A stretch of DNA of 64,000 nucleotides, from NCBI RefSeq assembly GCF_037975245.1, contig NC_092570.1, positions 18,675,418 through 18,739,417 on the forward strand. Reading direction: 5' to 3'. This document shows, piece after piece, positions 13,006 to 26,869 of this stretch. The translations under genes were made by a program, and so were the position numbers. The notes beneath the pieces were generated by a model. It did not search any database, was not told the origin of the DNA, and saw only the letters and a program-made list of their open reading frames with translations. The stretch's first letter is position 1. Each line of letters starts with the position of its first letter. The DNA comes from Apostichopus japonicus. Taxonomy: Eukaryota > Echinodermata > Holothuroidea > Aspidochirotida > Stichopodidae.

Positions 13006-16000
13006 CTATAATTTGTCGACGATGAAACGCAGACTGCGTGCATTTAAAACCAAACACAAAATATCGACTTTACAAATACAAATTAGAGAAGTATGAATTG
13101 TGCTTTCTTGATTATCAGTTCGGGTGGTTGTTTTCATTTTTCTGTATGTGTGTGTGTGTGTGTTTGTTTGTCTGTCTGTGAATGAAGTGTCTTATTAACC
13201 ATGAAATAACAATGTTGACAAGACATCCGCACCGCGTTAGTACCCTGCTCTGAATTATGACATCGCCCTTGAACTCCTAATGCTCACTCTCCTCGTCCAT
13301 CCATCCATCCATCCATCCGTCTGCCTCTGTCGATGAAAGGCAGTCCCTGCAGGCTCGTCGTGTCGTCGTCACAGTCAGGTGTGCTGCTTGGTATTTTGGT
13401 TATCCTCGGGCTAGGATAAAGTCCTTTGATGTATCTGTTATGTTAGGATTGCGGCCTTCCTCGCGCATAAAGCGTCTATTGAGATTCACACTTAAGAGGT
13501 TTGTGGACTACATACAACACAAAACAAGAAAAGAAAAGAAGGGGGAAAAAATGATCGAACAAAGAACATTCAGGGAGAAAAAGGAAAAGTTTGATCTTTC
13601 AACCCTTACAATGATTCTTCTCCAGTTTTCTTTTATCTGAGGTATATGGAGAAGAAGAATAGTGTAAGAAAACAAATATGTAGAAATTATGGAGACGAAA
13701 AATGTTGGACTGTGAAAATCATTTTTGGGGCAAAAGGTTGTTTGGTTGAGATGACTTATATCTGCAGATGTGGGTAAAATATCAGTCGAGAAAGATAGAT
13801 TCAGGCGAGATTTATCTTTTGCGAGATGTTTGTTTAAAAACGCTTTCAAGCACACTGTTTTTGTTCAGGGCAATTAATTTTGTTTTTCTGAAACTATTTG
13901 CCGTCTTTCATTTATTATATAAACATGTTTCTAGAATACATACAGGTAGAATGACATCGCCTCGCTTTCGTTATCAAATCAATTTAGACATTGCGATGGT
14001 ATAGTTGGAATTAACGTGGTACTATTGAGAAGCAAAGAAATCTAACATCTGGAAGATCTGGTCTTGAAAATGTTCACCAAACAAAAAGGAAGAAAAGCAA
14101 CCAATATCAGCAAACCTTGTAAATTGGAGAGTCGATGTGAAGTGTTATGTTATAAGCCATTCAGCTTGACCCACATGTACCTGTGGCTGCTTTAGCATTG
14201 TCAAATAACTGCCTCTCCGCGGGCCATGCCGACCGATACTATAAACACCTCGAGAACAAAAATTGTATTGCTCTCAATTGCCTGTTAACTATCTATCATT
14301 GTGATATAAAAGTTTCACAATTGTTGATGAAACATTCCACTCACAGAGCTCAGTTATAAAATGGTCAAATATTGTCCCCTCCCCCCTCCCCCACACCCTC
14401 TCTTCCTGAAAGTGCCAAATTTTGAGGATTGCCCAGAGTTTTATGTTGGTTGAATGGGATGATAGAGAGAGATGCATGCATGTATGCATGCATGGCATGC
14501 CTGGATGTTAAATATTTGACATGGCAATCTGAGTGGAATATATCACCTTCCTGCTTACGGTATAAATGACAGCCCAGCATGCTTTCACACCGATCTGTGA
14601 CACCCTCCTCCTCCTCCTCCCTGTAGCTAAAATACCATTTACAGTCTTCCAAACCCTGGCAGACTATTTCCCATTTATACCCACGCCAAGACTGGCAGAG
14701 AACATCCTTTCCTTCTCCTCCTCCTCCTCCTTCCTGTGTTGGTAGTAGTACATGGTATGTTAAAGTAATGAGATGTGACAACCATTGCCCAAGGCTCATG
14801 GTAAAAACAAAGTTCCACACATACCGTCGTCGTCACTAAAGCCTCACACCTGCTCAATAGCCTTCATTGTGCACTGAGACCGCAATACCGCTTGACTCCC
14901 CCAAGTGAAAGATGGGAGGCCCCTCCTGCGCCAGTCACTCTCGTTGTGGAAGGTATCCGTATCACCGCTGTAATCCTGGTCTCAGCGATTCTGTTTTGCG
15001 ATCGAGGCAGACAAAATTAGATTTGCCAGGATTTTTTTTTGTTTTTTTGTAGCAAACATTGATCTGTTATTTCAGATATGGATAATCTAATTCTGTCGCC
15101 ATTCATTTTGTCTCGGCATCGGTTTTGTTTCAAGCGTTAGTGGTTCACGTTTTTGGCAGTTCGACAGCAGTGTACGTGACGGTTAGGACGAAATCAACTG
15201 TCAGTATACGATATGGGTGCATTGTAATGACATTAAGAGACAGATGCTATGCTATTGTCATAGAGAAATGTATATATATAAAGGACATCTTACACACACC
15301 CTTTGCCTCAATTATATTGACAACAAGTCAGTTTAGATTCTTGCGCATATGTTTACCAAAATCCCATGGAATCTGGATTCTTGTCACCCTTATTTTAAGT
15401 ACCGTTAATGTAAAAACCAAAACATTTCTTTCATTTCAGTATAGTACTGTTTGAGATTTAACTTGACTATCTATGTATTGGTTATCTTGTATTAAGGAGA
15501 TCTACTTACTCATGGCTCAAACACTGTTGTTTTTTCTGCATTTTTATGTTATATTTCTTTGAGAGAGAGAGGTGTGGGTGGGGGGAAAGAAGGAGAGAAG
15601 GGAAGAGCAATGGGGGGGAGGGGAACATTTAACATCCATGAGAAATATATTCTGTTTTGTAAGATTTTATACACAATGTCAATCAATAGAGCTGCCATTT
15701 TGATTTTGCCAGTGTAGCGCTGTGACATCTTTGAAATATGTTTCACACTGTCTTTGTGTTCTTGCACGTTTCCGTTATGGCGACAGCTTAAATTGATTCT
15801 ACAGACAACTATGCTGGAATTAGGTATCGATAGGGAGAGATAGTTAAGAGAGCTTTGATCGGAAGAGAACTGATATTTGAGCATCTGTATTTTAATGAAC
15901 ATGCATACAAACAGACAAACAGACAAACATAAAGAATCTCATTGATGACATCTGTCTTCAATTTACCAGACTTGGTTCTTTCAATACAAGTAAATTGGAT

Positions 16001-17038
16001 AGATTCTGGGAAGTTTATGCAATAATCAAATTGATTATTATTAAAGTTACTTGTCATTGTTTGCTACTTGGAATTAAAACTGACTTAAAATATATATTAC
16101 TCCTCGTGTAGTGATAGTATAATGTAGCGTTTCCTCTGAAACACTACATCTTACAGAATACCTTAGAGAGTCTGAGCTCTTAGCAGATAATTGCTAAACA
16201 GCAGTTAATGATAGTTGTTCAGATTAAAGATGACAAATTTGAGATATCTTGGGTTTCAAAGGGTATACGCTTGAATTGAAGGGTATAACTTTTTATGAGA
16301 AAGCTTTTCAAAAACAAAAACAAATTTCAGTTCTGCAAGTACGAAAAATTCCATTTAAATTTTATCCCTTACATATTTGGCTTTGATAATAATATTTTTC
16401 ATTCATATCACTTCTTTTGTGTGAATATAACGGAAACTGTTCAGACTTGCACAATAAAGGACAGTGTGAAGCTGTATGGGGTGAGCGTTTCGGCTTGTAT
16501 GTGTTGAGTAATAACTTACTGCAGGCTTGTAGCATTAGACATATGGTCTACATCATCACCCCAGCAATATATAGTTGATCTGGCAAACTTAGCCAAACAG
16601 GAATGAATTTATAAAGAGAACCAACTGATACTAGCTTCAACAAACATTGAAGTATTACATGTTTTGATCTGTGGTACTGAGTGTGTTAGTGATACTCATT
16701 GCCTTGGTCAGTGTACATGACTTTGATAGTATTACAAGGCTATATATTCCTTGTGTATTAGTGAAAGCTGCTATGTTTGGCTGCTTATATGATCCTAGTT
16801 GTTGCAGGCTATGGTATTTGGCGATGACTGTTTTCTTAGCAGTAAAGCTGATAGTTTTGTCTTGTGATGATACTCATTGGCTAGAGGGTTGGCTATGACT
16901 GTTTCTTAGCAATGAAAGCTGATATTTTGGCTGCTATGATCCTAGTTGTTGCATGCTATGGTATTGGCTATAATAATTTTAGCTGTAGTGATCAGGACTA
17001 GTTGTTTCTGATGATACTGGTTGGCTATTAGAGATGCT

Positions 17039-17140
17039 TTATAGTTGTCTACTACAATGATCCTTGTTGGCTATGATGATCCTTGTTGGCTATGATGATC
17101 CTTGTTGGCTATGATTATCATTGTTGGCTACGATGATCCT
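17039..17140. repeat. 19-bp tandem repeat, about five copies
   Basis: The unit tgatccttgttggctatga repeats with exact 19-bp spacing at 17058, 17077 and 17096, then in diverged copies. The preceding 16760-17040 region contains looser, larger repeats built on the same words (ggctatga, gatcctagttgttgc), so the array grew out of an already repetitive segment. Confidence 0.85.
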
Positions 17141-17260
17141 TGCTGTCTCTTTTAATGTATCCAGAGCTATTGGTTATAATTGTAATTCTCTTTCAATGAT
17201 ATTGTATACTACACTTTATTCCATGGCTGGTTGTGTCAATTCTCTGAAATTAAAGACACC

Positions 17261-18019
17261 TAAAACATGGGCGGCAATCCATAGAGCTATTGAATGATAT
17301 TGTGTACAGCTAAGTTTACATAGACACAGCATCAGAGCTGTCCTTTACATACTAATGTTATACCTTACATTATCTGATGATTCTCAATATTGAAGAGCCT
17401 CTTGCAAGTTAAATACATATCTATACCACCAGATTGGATCTATCGATTTTCCAGACTATCGTTCAATACATTAGATAGGCTGTTGATAAAGTATTTACCG
17501 AACATAGTTACTGTAAAACATGGACGGCAATCCATAGAGCTATTGAATGATATTGTGTACAGCTAAGTTTACATAGACACAGCATCAGAGCTGTCCTTTA
17601 CATATTATAGTTATAGCTTACATCATCTGATGATTCTCAGTATTGGAAAGCCTCTTGCAAGTTAAATACATATCTATACCACCAGATTGGATCTATCGAT
17701 TTTCCAGACTATCGTTCAATACATTAGATAGGCTGTTGATAAAGTATTTACCGAACATAGTTACTGTAAAACATGGACGGCAATCCATAGAGCTATTGAA
17801 TGATATTGTGTACAGCTAAGTTTACATAGACACAGCATCAGAGCTGTCCTTTACATATTATAGTTATACCTTACATTATCTGATGATTCTCAATATTGAA
17901 GAGCCTCTTGCAAGTTAAATACATATCTATACCACCAGATTGGATCTATTGATATTCCAGACTATAGTTCAATACATTAGATAGGCTGTTGATAAAGTAT
18001 TTACCGAACATAGCTACTG
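17261..18019. repeat. 253-bp tandem repeat, three copies
   Basis: A block starting taaaacatgg occurs at 17261, 17514 and 17767, exactly 253 bp apart, and the third copy ends near 18019. Copies are nearly identical, with about ten scattered substitutions. No long open frame crosses the units. This looks like recent unequal duplication or a short satellite. Confidence 0.93.
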
Positions 18020-18669
18020 TACATGCACTGAGTGGCAGGACATAATCAAGCCTAATCGGATGTAATCGTGAGATGGGCCTTACAGTTGTCAACAAAGGGT
18101 CATGCCAGGAGGTGCTAAATTGATATCCAGAGATATTTTATATATCCATACATCTACCCTAATGCCTGCATTTTAATGCTCCATGACTGGTTAAGTGATC
18201 AATGTTATAATGTTGGTTTTTACATGAAATGTAAAGCAATGTAGAATGTGTTGATCTGAATAGCTGGAAGGAAACATTGGGCAAATCAGAAAGATTTTTG
18301 TTTTATTAAAGATATTAGGATATATATTTAGTCATGTATGTCTCGTCATCAAATACTAAGGTTCCTGTGTTTGAAAACTGCTCTTTTTTTTATACTTATT
18401 TTTATTGAGAAACTTGACCGTGAATTGATAACCAATTATCCCCTTGTAGTATATGTTCTTTTCACAGTAAGCTAACAGATGATCCCCTTGTAGAAGATGT
18501 TCTTTTCACAGTATGCTTCAAGTGAATGAAGGGTTTTATAGATACAATTCATATGGAGCTTTACCTGTACAGTATCCATGACATGGGGATGTTGGACAAT
18601 ATCCATTGCTGAAAATACTTGGTTTTCAAGTAATATAACGCCCAAGTTTAGCCTGCTTTAAAATATGAT

Positions 18670-18838
18670 TAAACCCCCCCCCAAAAAACATTCAAAAGTA
18701 CTTTCCATTACATAATAAGATATATGTCTCAGAGAGTTAAAAAAAAACCATTGATATAAAACCCCAAAAAACATTCAAAAGTACTTTCCATTACATAATA
18801 ACATATGTCTCAGAGAGTGAAAAAACCCATTGATATGA
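18670..18838. repeat. Tandem duplication of about 90 bp
   Basis: The segment from the C-run through aaaaaacattcaaaagtact and gtctcagagagt is repeated once immediately downstream, with small indels. It is a simple two-copy local duplication. Confidence 0.8.
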
Positions 18839-20875
18839 GCAGTAAACTGCTGGTTAACTATTTGAGCATCAGTGATCATTATTTCACTTCCCAAACCTAT
18901 ATTGGGGGCAATTCTGATGACCTTTAGAGGGGGAGAAGAAGGGCCTCTCTATGGTTTGGTTTCTGCTCCAGTGAGCTGTAAATTGTTCCAATGATCAAAA
19001 CCTTTTGAGAGCACATTTCACTTTTATTATCATACACGTGCTATTTGATACCGAGTAGCTTTGGCAGGCAATTATTAGTGTAGACACTCGATTTTAAAGC
19101 AAAAAAGTGCGAGTTGTACCCACTTAAAATGTGAGTAATTTGCTTCACAAGCGACAGTAAATATTGTAACAGTTCTTGTGGCTAATGGTTATACCACTCG
19201 ACGCTATATAGGATTGGCATAATTACAGTTACAAAGGATTTAGCCATTACTTATTGCCTTCATCATAGAACCAATGTACTTTAATGCACTTTAAAGTCTG
19301 TGCAGTTGGCTAGGCAGTTATTTGCCAACATGCAGTTGGTACGTTGTGCTCGACTGGGATAAACAGTTAACACACTTTTTGTTTTTTGATCCCGCCGGTA
19401 ACAACACCCTTCATATGTGCCAAATGTTTTAGTAAACTGCGTGTAAAAAACATTACAAAACATTTCATCATAAGATGTACTTGCATCTTAAATACCTACA
19501 GTACAGTGTTTGTCGAATCAGTATACCTGCGTGTGATGACTTAAAACAAAGCCCCTCGCTCTCGCTCCCCCCCCCCCAAAAAAAGAAAATGACTTTGCAG
19601 AAAGAAAACTTTAAGGTTTTGTGTACATAGTATGGTATATTGTCATACAGGCAGGGTTCAGTGTATATAAACTCATTACCATAGGGGTGTGTTAATCTTT
19701 GTATGATCAAGTCAGCTAATTGAAGCTTGTACTGTATAAACTTGACTTTGTGTACCCAGATGTCTGCAGAACCATCGCTCATGGCCGTGACTATAAGTTG
19801 TTGTGTGCAGGGTGCTTTTCTTTCTTGCCCAATATTTCCAGAGGTGTTATTCCGCTAGTAATTACCACAGCAGTGTTTGCTTTATACCTTTTGTTCTCCA
19901 GGAGAGCGTACGTGATGACCCTGGACCCCGACCTTGTCTATTGTTGTCGGAAAGATAGCATGAATTGCTCGGTGGTATGAATAGAAGTGTACATGGTGTG
20001 TGTGTGCCGGCGTGGGTATAGTACTATGTATGTATGGTTGTGACAAGGATGTTCATTCTATGGAAGTCTACCGTCTGTAATGCAATCAGTGTACTGTGAC
20101 ACGGTCAGACAGGTATTCCTGAACAAGTGACGCTGATGTCGTCAACAAAGGTCCCTGTAAAATACCATTAGTAATGAGTAACCACACAGTTAACAATCCT
20201 TTGGTGAGGTATACTGTAGGTCGTCGGCGCTAGCTCACTGCAGACAATGCCAGACAGTCCAAACAATGGTCATTCCGTTATGCATCATGACTACACATCC
20301 AAGAAGCATAATAGTTTCTATGCCGCCCCACCCTCAAAATGCTTTCTATGAGATGAGACACCGTGTTGCCTCATTGTTTAGCAAAGTTTCTGAATGTGTT
20401 GAAATAAACTTTGAAGGATACTTAAAAACATGGAAAGAAGAAGGTGTATTTTAAATGGAAAGAACAAGTTTGAATATTCATGAGCTGCGCTATAATATTG
20501 AGGTTGTACAGGACCAATTGCGCCCACATTAGTTAGAGATAGTCAGTCTCACTAGTGTAAATGACTGATTGGATTGTATGAAACATTTATCCACCACACA
20601 CTAAACTTTTTACACTAGATCGTCAGTGTTCTTCAAAGTGCTTCACCAGACCTTTAGCCTGTAGCACCAACCATTAAAGGAGGGGCACAAAATTCATGTC
20701 TGGTTAACTTTTGTAGAGAGTTTTCCTCATTTTCAGGGACTTCACTTTACCCTACCTCAAGATTACGACTGTGTCCCAGCTAATTTGTAAAAAAAAAAAA
20801 CTTCAAGATTTGTGATTTTCTGGGAGGGACAGTACAGAAGACCTTACCACATTAGATAAGAAATTTGGTATGTAG

Positions 20876-20957
<82 letters not shown>
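20876..20957. repeat. (TA)n microsatellite, left flank of MITE
   Basis: A TA tract of about 80 bp ends exactly at the left terminal inverted repeat of the element at 20958. With the TA tract at 21684 it looks like one array split by a transposon insertion. Confidence 0.9.
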
Positions 20958-20960
<3 letters not shown>

Positions 20961-21680
20961 GGATGTAAGTCTTCCGGATTTTTACGGAAATCCGGTTTTT
21001 TTTTTAATTCCAATAAGTCTTCCGTATTTTTACGGAAATCCGTTTTTTTTTTAAATTCCAATAAAGTTCCACAAAATTGTTCGAATATCAAAGACACAAC
21101 ACGGCAAAAATGCCTGGCCCGTTGTAGCAAGCTAACTTCAATTTTCACTCATCGATCACTCAAAATACCATTTCCAGTTTCGCATCATTGCATTGCACTG
21201 TACAACATTGTGCCATGTGAATATCGTTGCGTACGTGCGAACTTCAAATCGCTATAGCTCATTTCTGTCGTTGAAAAACCTTGCCTAATTCATGTTGATT
21301 GGACTGCTAATTAATATCTTCGTAACTGCTGGTGCTCGACATAAGTTTTGGAATTAGCGCTTGTGATATTTGTGAGCGGCGGAAATCTACGGGATACGCA
21401 AATGAAAGTCGATATTTGTGATCGCATTCGAATGTGCGACTGTTTTTTATTCCGTAGTTCGCTGCGACGTATTCGTAACTTTGAGCTAGCCTAACATAAC
21501 GATAGTGTGTAAGTAGTAAGAACTAGGGGTAAGATGTGTTAGCGCTAATACTTCTGAGCTAGCCTAACATAACGATAGTGTGTAAGTAGTCAGAGCTAGG
21601 AGTAGGATGTGTTAGGACGGCATTCACCTGGGGTCTCCGAATATTTTTTCCGGTTTTTTTTTTGGGCTGCACTTACATCC

Positions 21681-21683
<3 letters not shown>
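20958..21683. mobile_element. Non-autonomous DNA transposon (hAT-like MITE)
   Basis: The element is 726 bp and is bounded by inverted termini cagggatgtaagt (left) and acttacatccctg (right), a perfect 13-bp match. It sits inside a (TA)n array, so the flanks TATATATA on both sides fit an 8-bp target duplication but cannot prove it. The CAGGG terminus is typical of hAT elements. There is no transposase. Internally there are two direct duplications: about 50 bp near the left end (tcttccg...tttttacggaaatccg, from about 20970) and 73 bp near the right end (gagctagcctaacataacga at 21483 and 21556). Subterminal poly-T blocks occur near both ends. Confidence 0.75.

Positions 21684-21741
<58 letters not shown>
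21684..21741. repeat. (TA)n microsatellite, right flank of MITE
   Basis: The TA tract resumes directly after the right terminus of the 726-bp element, matching the tract on its left side. Confidence 0.9.
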
Positions 21742-21751
<10 letters not shown>

Positions 21752-23628
21752 ACACACAAACAAAGCCATACAATAGGTATGACTGTTTTTGACAAAGTCA
21801 ATGTGGGAAACACATGTGCAATCTGAATACCCTTTGTATTCCCCCATTAAAGTGTACAGTTTCCTTGTATTGATATCAAATGCTTTGTAACTTCCACATC
21901 GAATGGTAGGAAGACCGGGTCATTCTCACACTGCAAACCTAATCTAAAAACATTTGCAAGAAATAGCAACTTTAAAAACCGAACAGATTGTTTTGCCATC
22001 AATTTTCTTGTCCAATCACTTTCTCAGACGTTGCCATAAATTTTAAAATAGTCTCTTTGTAACAGATTATTCTGAAGTCGTAACGTCTTCAGGAAATGCC
22101 AACGGAAATGTTGAAGGAAGAGATGGAAAGGAAAGTTGTGACTAGGCTATACATGTAGCTCAGTTTTAACCTCTGGTGTTTGGGTGGCACTGTATGCATA
22201 TGTGTGGATGTATGTATGTGTGTAGGTACATGTGTATGTTGACAATGATAATGATGTACCTACATATGCGTGGGAAGTTGCCGGTTTATTTGTACTATGC
22301 TGGTCAAATGAGCGACAAGTTACAAGTGGTATTAAGTTGAATTCCTGTAATTGTAGAGTCCAAACATAAATCTGTGTTTGCTTCAGTGTCCAGAAGTCAC
22401 AAACATGACAGTATAAAACCATAACATATTCTCTTTATTCCTATAAATAAACAGACAATTTTGTACAAAATTTATTGGAAAAAGTAAGAATTGTATATTC
22501 AAGGCAAGGCATATACTGTACAGTTAGCTACTGTCATGTTCAAATATTTGTTGGATCACTAAATATACCAAGAACGTGTCTTATTTCCTAATTTTTCTGA
22601 CAGTAAAAGTAAAACTCTCGGACTGAGATCTCAGTAACATCATCAAGTTAAAAAAACTGCCTGATAAACCATTGAAATCAAATGTTGAGAATAAGGCCAT
22701 CAATCTATATAGACAGTTAACGAAGTACACAAGTCTTTATGTTGAAAGAATAATATGTTAGCCCAGCTATCACAAGATTCAGTATTGTCGGAGTCATAAT
22801 TTTTAAGGTTCTTCCTGTACATGTTAAGAAAACCCTGTTGATATGTTTTCTGTGATTTGTTTTTGAAACGTGAAAATTTTAAAGTAATCTTATAGAGGTG
22901 GTTGGTAAGGATATATGGCTTGACCGTTGCTACCGAGTTTTTGTGGTGAAAATATGAAAACATTCATCGATCAGTCCATGTGATGAACAACCTTCTGATT
23001 TCTTGCAACCAATTATAAACATTGATCAGGAAATTCTCGTAGAACTCTCATTGTCATCATCGTCATAGACACTGAAAAATTTGTCAATAATTTTATTACT
23101 ATACATAGCATAGTCAAGAGTGAACATGAGCAAAGGTTTTAAAATGAGCCAGGAATTTGAAGGGGAAAAAATTGTCATTGTAATAATATATTAATAAAGA
23201 AAATGGGGAGTGGAGAAGAGGTAGAGAGGTTAGACATGGAGGAGGGGAAGGGGGTGGGGATATAATAGGGGGAGATGATAATTGATGGAACCCACTGAAG
23301 TGTGACTAGTATATAGTTTTGGTCAAAGTTACAACACAACACAAAATGTGTTATTAAGGACATTGCTACTAGATTTCTCAGGAGGAACAAGATTATATGT
23401 GAATAAAGAACCCAGCAATTTTATCACTCCCGTTCGCGTGTCCCCCTTTCTTTTTTTTATCGTACGGGGGTGATTAATATTTGTGTTAATCAATAAAAAG
23501 AAGTCTTAAGCTTTTCCATTGCTCTGTTGTTTACTGATCATTTAGTTATAATCCTTTTAAAATATTTTCCGTATCGTTAATTTTCGCCTCTTGTCTCTCT
23601 CTCTCTCTCCCCCTCTTTCATCTCGCAG

Positions 23629-23832
23629 GGACAGTGCACCCGTGAAAATTGCAGATACTTACATCCACCTCCTCATCTGAAGACACAGCTTGAAATCAAA
23701 GGCCAGAACAACATAGCTGCACGCAGAATGCTTCAGAATGCGCATCTGCAGAACCAAATTCTTGCCCAGGGCAACCCCATCCCGATCCAGCCCACGTTAC
23801 TATCGACAGTACCTACATCGCTTCCGTCTGGG
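23629..23832 (+). CDS. mbnl: Muscleblind-like protein, exon with the end of zinc finger 2
   Basis: Internal coding exon of a muscleblind-family RNA-binding splicing regulator, which binds YGCY motifs in pre-mRNA. It follows a long CT-rich tract and an AG at 23627-23628 and opens in phase 0 with GQCTRENCRYLHPP, the second half of CCCH finger 2 (the last two Cys and the His). Next comes HLKTQLEIKGQNN, a near-exact muscleblind signature, then a Q/N/A-rich helix-like stretch RRMLQNAHLQNQILAQGN and a Pro-rich linker. The exon starts at the known vertebrate junction after SLK, so the upstream exon with finger 1 must supply the first two ligands. The end is uncertain: donors GTAGGT (23833), GTGAGA (23851) and GTAAGT (23863) all keep phase 0, giving 68, 74 or 78 codons. 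Confidence 0.93.
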
Positions 23833-26267
23833 GTAGGTACCGTCCCTTCCGTGAGATACTCTGTAAGTCCTGTCTCACCGCACGGTGCCATTTTTAAAAT
23901 CTTCTTTTTCTTCCAGTGTGTACGAGTTTGTAACATGTGTCTGTGTGTGGAGGGTGCCGCTATAGTGGTTGACCTTTGACATACTGTCTGTGATGCTATA
24001 GGGACAACAATCATAATGCCAGCCAGTTGGGCTTCAAAGGGCAGATAGACTGATTGATACAAGTCGTGTTTCTACGGAATGTTGACGATTTACAGAGATC
24101 GCACATGTATATATCTGAGTACATGCAGCGGTGGGTTATTTACTTCAGGGGGCTGATCTAAAAATTGCTAAAAACTGTACTTATCTCTTCCCCACTCAAG
24201 CAAACCTGGATTATCTATTAATGTATTCGGGAAGATGTTGGTAGCATAAATATTATAGAAAGACTTCTCTCTCTGTCTATTTGGAAAAGGGAATAAACTT
24301 GCTGGTACAAGAAAAAGCACTTGAGCAGGTGGTCTTCATTTCTAACTTATTAGCTTATATATACAGAAGGCATACCATTTACTGGTAGTATCAAGTTTGC
24401 CATTATATTGACTGCTATGTAGTAATAATAATAATAACGTCGGTATAAGTTACATCGTCTAATATTTAGCTAAAACCTCAACCGAAGCCATTATTAAAGT
24501 GGACTCTAATGGGTCATTATATAAAATCGCTGAAAGCCGAGCAGTACTTAATTATCTGAACATACAAACCAACCGTTTAGATCCGGGTATCATCTGGGAT
24601 TGTAAAACATACACAATATTGATAAGAAGAGATAGGAGTATAAGATTACATCGTCTGGAGCTGTGCTGGAAAGGATAGATGTTACAGTCTGTAGCCCACC
24701 TACCCCTCCATCAACCATCCCCTTCTATTCTCTCCCCCTACCCCCCCCCCCCCAATGTTAACCTTTTGAGCCAATATTGATATGAACTCTATCCATGAGG
24801 TACTTGTAAAATCCGAAAACACAAAAATTGTCTCTCTGTTTTCAAAGACCTAGAGAATAATTTAGTCTTCAAATTTCGTGTAGCATATTTGAAGGCTGTG
24901 AAGTCTTGTCTTTCATTGAATAATACTATATAGTTCCTATGTAGATAACTGCTATACATTTTTATACTTGTGTAGCAACTTGACCATATTGTATAGCATT
25001 TTGTGATGCTGATACCGGATAAATTATTGCATACCAGGTGTAAAATAATAATAATTTTCTTCCAGTTATGCATGTAATGGTGTGGTAGTGATCTAATGAA
25101 TTGGGAGAGTTTACATGAATATATTAATTATTAATTAACAATGACCAGAGAGAGAGACAAAGTGTCAGAGAATGAGAGGTACATAGAACTACGGGACAAT
25201 AAACAGACATGATTTGTTGCGAAAAAGAACAAAATTTATTTCACTGATTAGTTCTCGAGTCATATAGTAGCATTATTCTGGATAATTGTTTTGAGAAAGA
25301 AAAAATGCAGTTTCATTATTTAAAAAATGGAAAAGTTGTAGCTGGCATACTCTTTCTGCACTTTTTACAAAGAAAAAACTTCCTTTAAAATGCAGGAGAC
25401 TTCAGTTCTAAGCTGTCTGTTATAGATATATATGCATACATATATCGAGCGATATATCTATGTATCTATTTATCTATATATATATATATATATATATATT
25501 GATATATATATATTGATATGTATATGTATAGATGAATGTGTGTATAGATAGATATATGTAAATATCTCTCTTTTATCTTCCCACATAATTTTGTTTTTGG
25601 CTGCCCTAATCATCTTCTGCCTACAGTTTACATTCAAAAAGTCATTATCAAAAATTTCATCTAAAGCATCTTTAGTTAATTATTAATCACAACTTAAAGG
25701 ATTGACATGCATATATATTCATATATATATCTCACTTTTCCTTCTTTCCCAAAATCTCGGCTGCTGTTTCTTGTTCAATCAAAATTTTACCTTACTTTAT
25801 CTGCTCTTAAAAATCCTGCGAATATAGATGAGAGAGAAAGAAAGCCAGAAGAAAAAATTGTACCTTATGAGTAACTAGCTAAATTATCTTGATACATTTT
25901 CCTAAATACTGGTATTAACTTACTTTTTTATACACATTGTGAACACATTTTACAATTGTTGTCAAAAAGTGACCTGGTTCTGTCAGCCACATGCAGGAGA
26001 GAAGAATGAAAAAAAAAAAAGGGAAAAGAAATCTCAAACTGCTGATCTCAAAAGCTTCTCCAATGTTATCTTTAAAAAATTGCATTTTTTAGTTATAAGG
26101 TAAAAAGTATGTTTAATAGGAGAAGAAAAGAAAGAACATTCAAGGTTAATTTCTCCCAATTCCTAGTTCTTTTTAATAACTGTCCTTGTAGAGTTGTGAA
26201 TTTGTAAATTAACATAACAAAGTGCCTGGGTAATGCATTCATATTTTTTGCCCTATCAATATATATG

Positions 26268-26322
<55 letters not shown>

Positions 26323-26821
26323 TTATGCTGTTTTCCATTTTTCTTTGTATTTTGGAAGCAAAAGCTTTAATAGTTGGAATGTTGCTTTTATTTATCTACG
26401 TTTTTACTTCATTGTTTGCCAAATTTGCATGTGAATTGATGTACAGTGTTGCTTTTATGTGGCTTTAGGCCATGGAATAACAGACAAGTTCAAATAAACC
26501 TTTTCAAATGATGACTAAATCGAGATTTAAAGTTTCAATGTGTGTTTGCCAAATTTTAACTTGGACCTTCCAGCTTACTGCCCTAAAAGCTCAGTGAAAA
26601 GAACACAGTTCTATGCAATTTTCATATTAATAATCATTGTTCTTAACTTTTTGAGCTGAATAAAATTTGCCAAATTTGATACTTGTTATCTTGTGAACAA
26701 TTCCATACATACTTAGTCAAACAAATTGCCACAAATGTAAGTTTTTTCACCATTGTACCAGTGGTGAAATAAAACACACATATATAAACAATATATATAA
26801 CTCTATATAACTCTATATATA

Positions 26822-26869
<48 letters not shown>

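Larger units (their letters stand above)
1..23628 (+). other. Upstream intron or 5' flank of the MBNL gene, no coding exon recognised
   Basis: I see no convincing coding exon on either strand. The muscleblind exon that should precede 23629 encodes the start codon, finger 1 (C-x7-C-x6-C-x3-H) and the first half of finger 2. I looked for it by motif and did not find it, so it probably lies before this window and this stretch is most likely a first coding intron longer than 23 kb. The open frames here are short, low-complexity or without recognisable motifs. The interval is AT-rich with scattered poly-G/poly-C runs, (TA)n tracts and the repeats listed separately. Non-coding 5' exons or promoters could be hidden here and would not be visible without transcript data. 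Confidence 0.6.

Noticed and set aside
20865-21257. 130-codon frame starting in (TA)n and entering the MITE
   Set aside because: The Tyr-Ile runs come from the microsatellite and the rest from the duplicated terminus of the hAT-like element.
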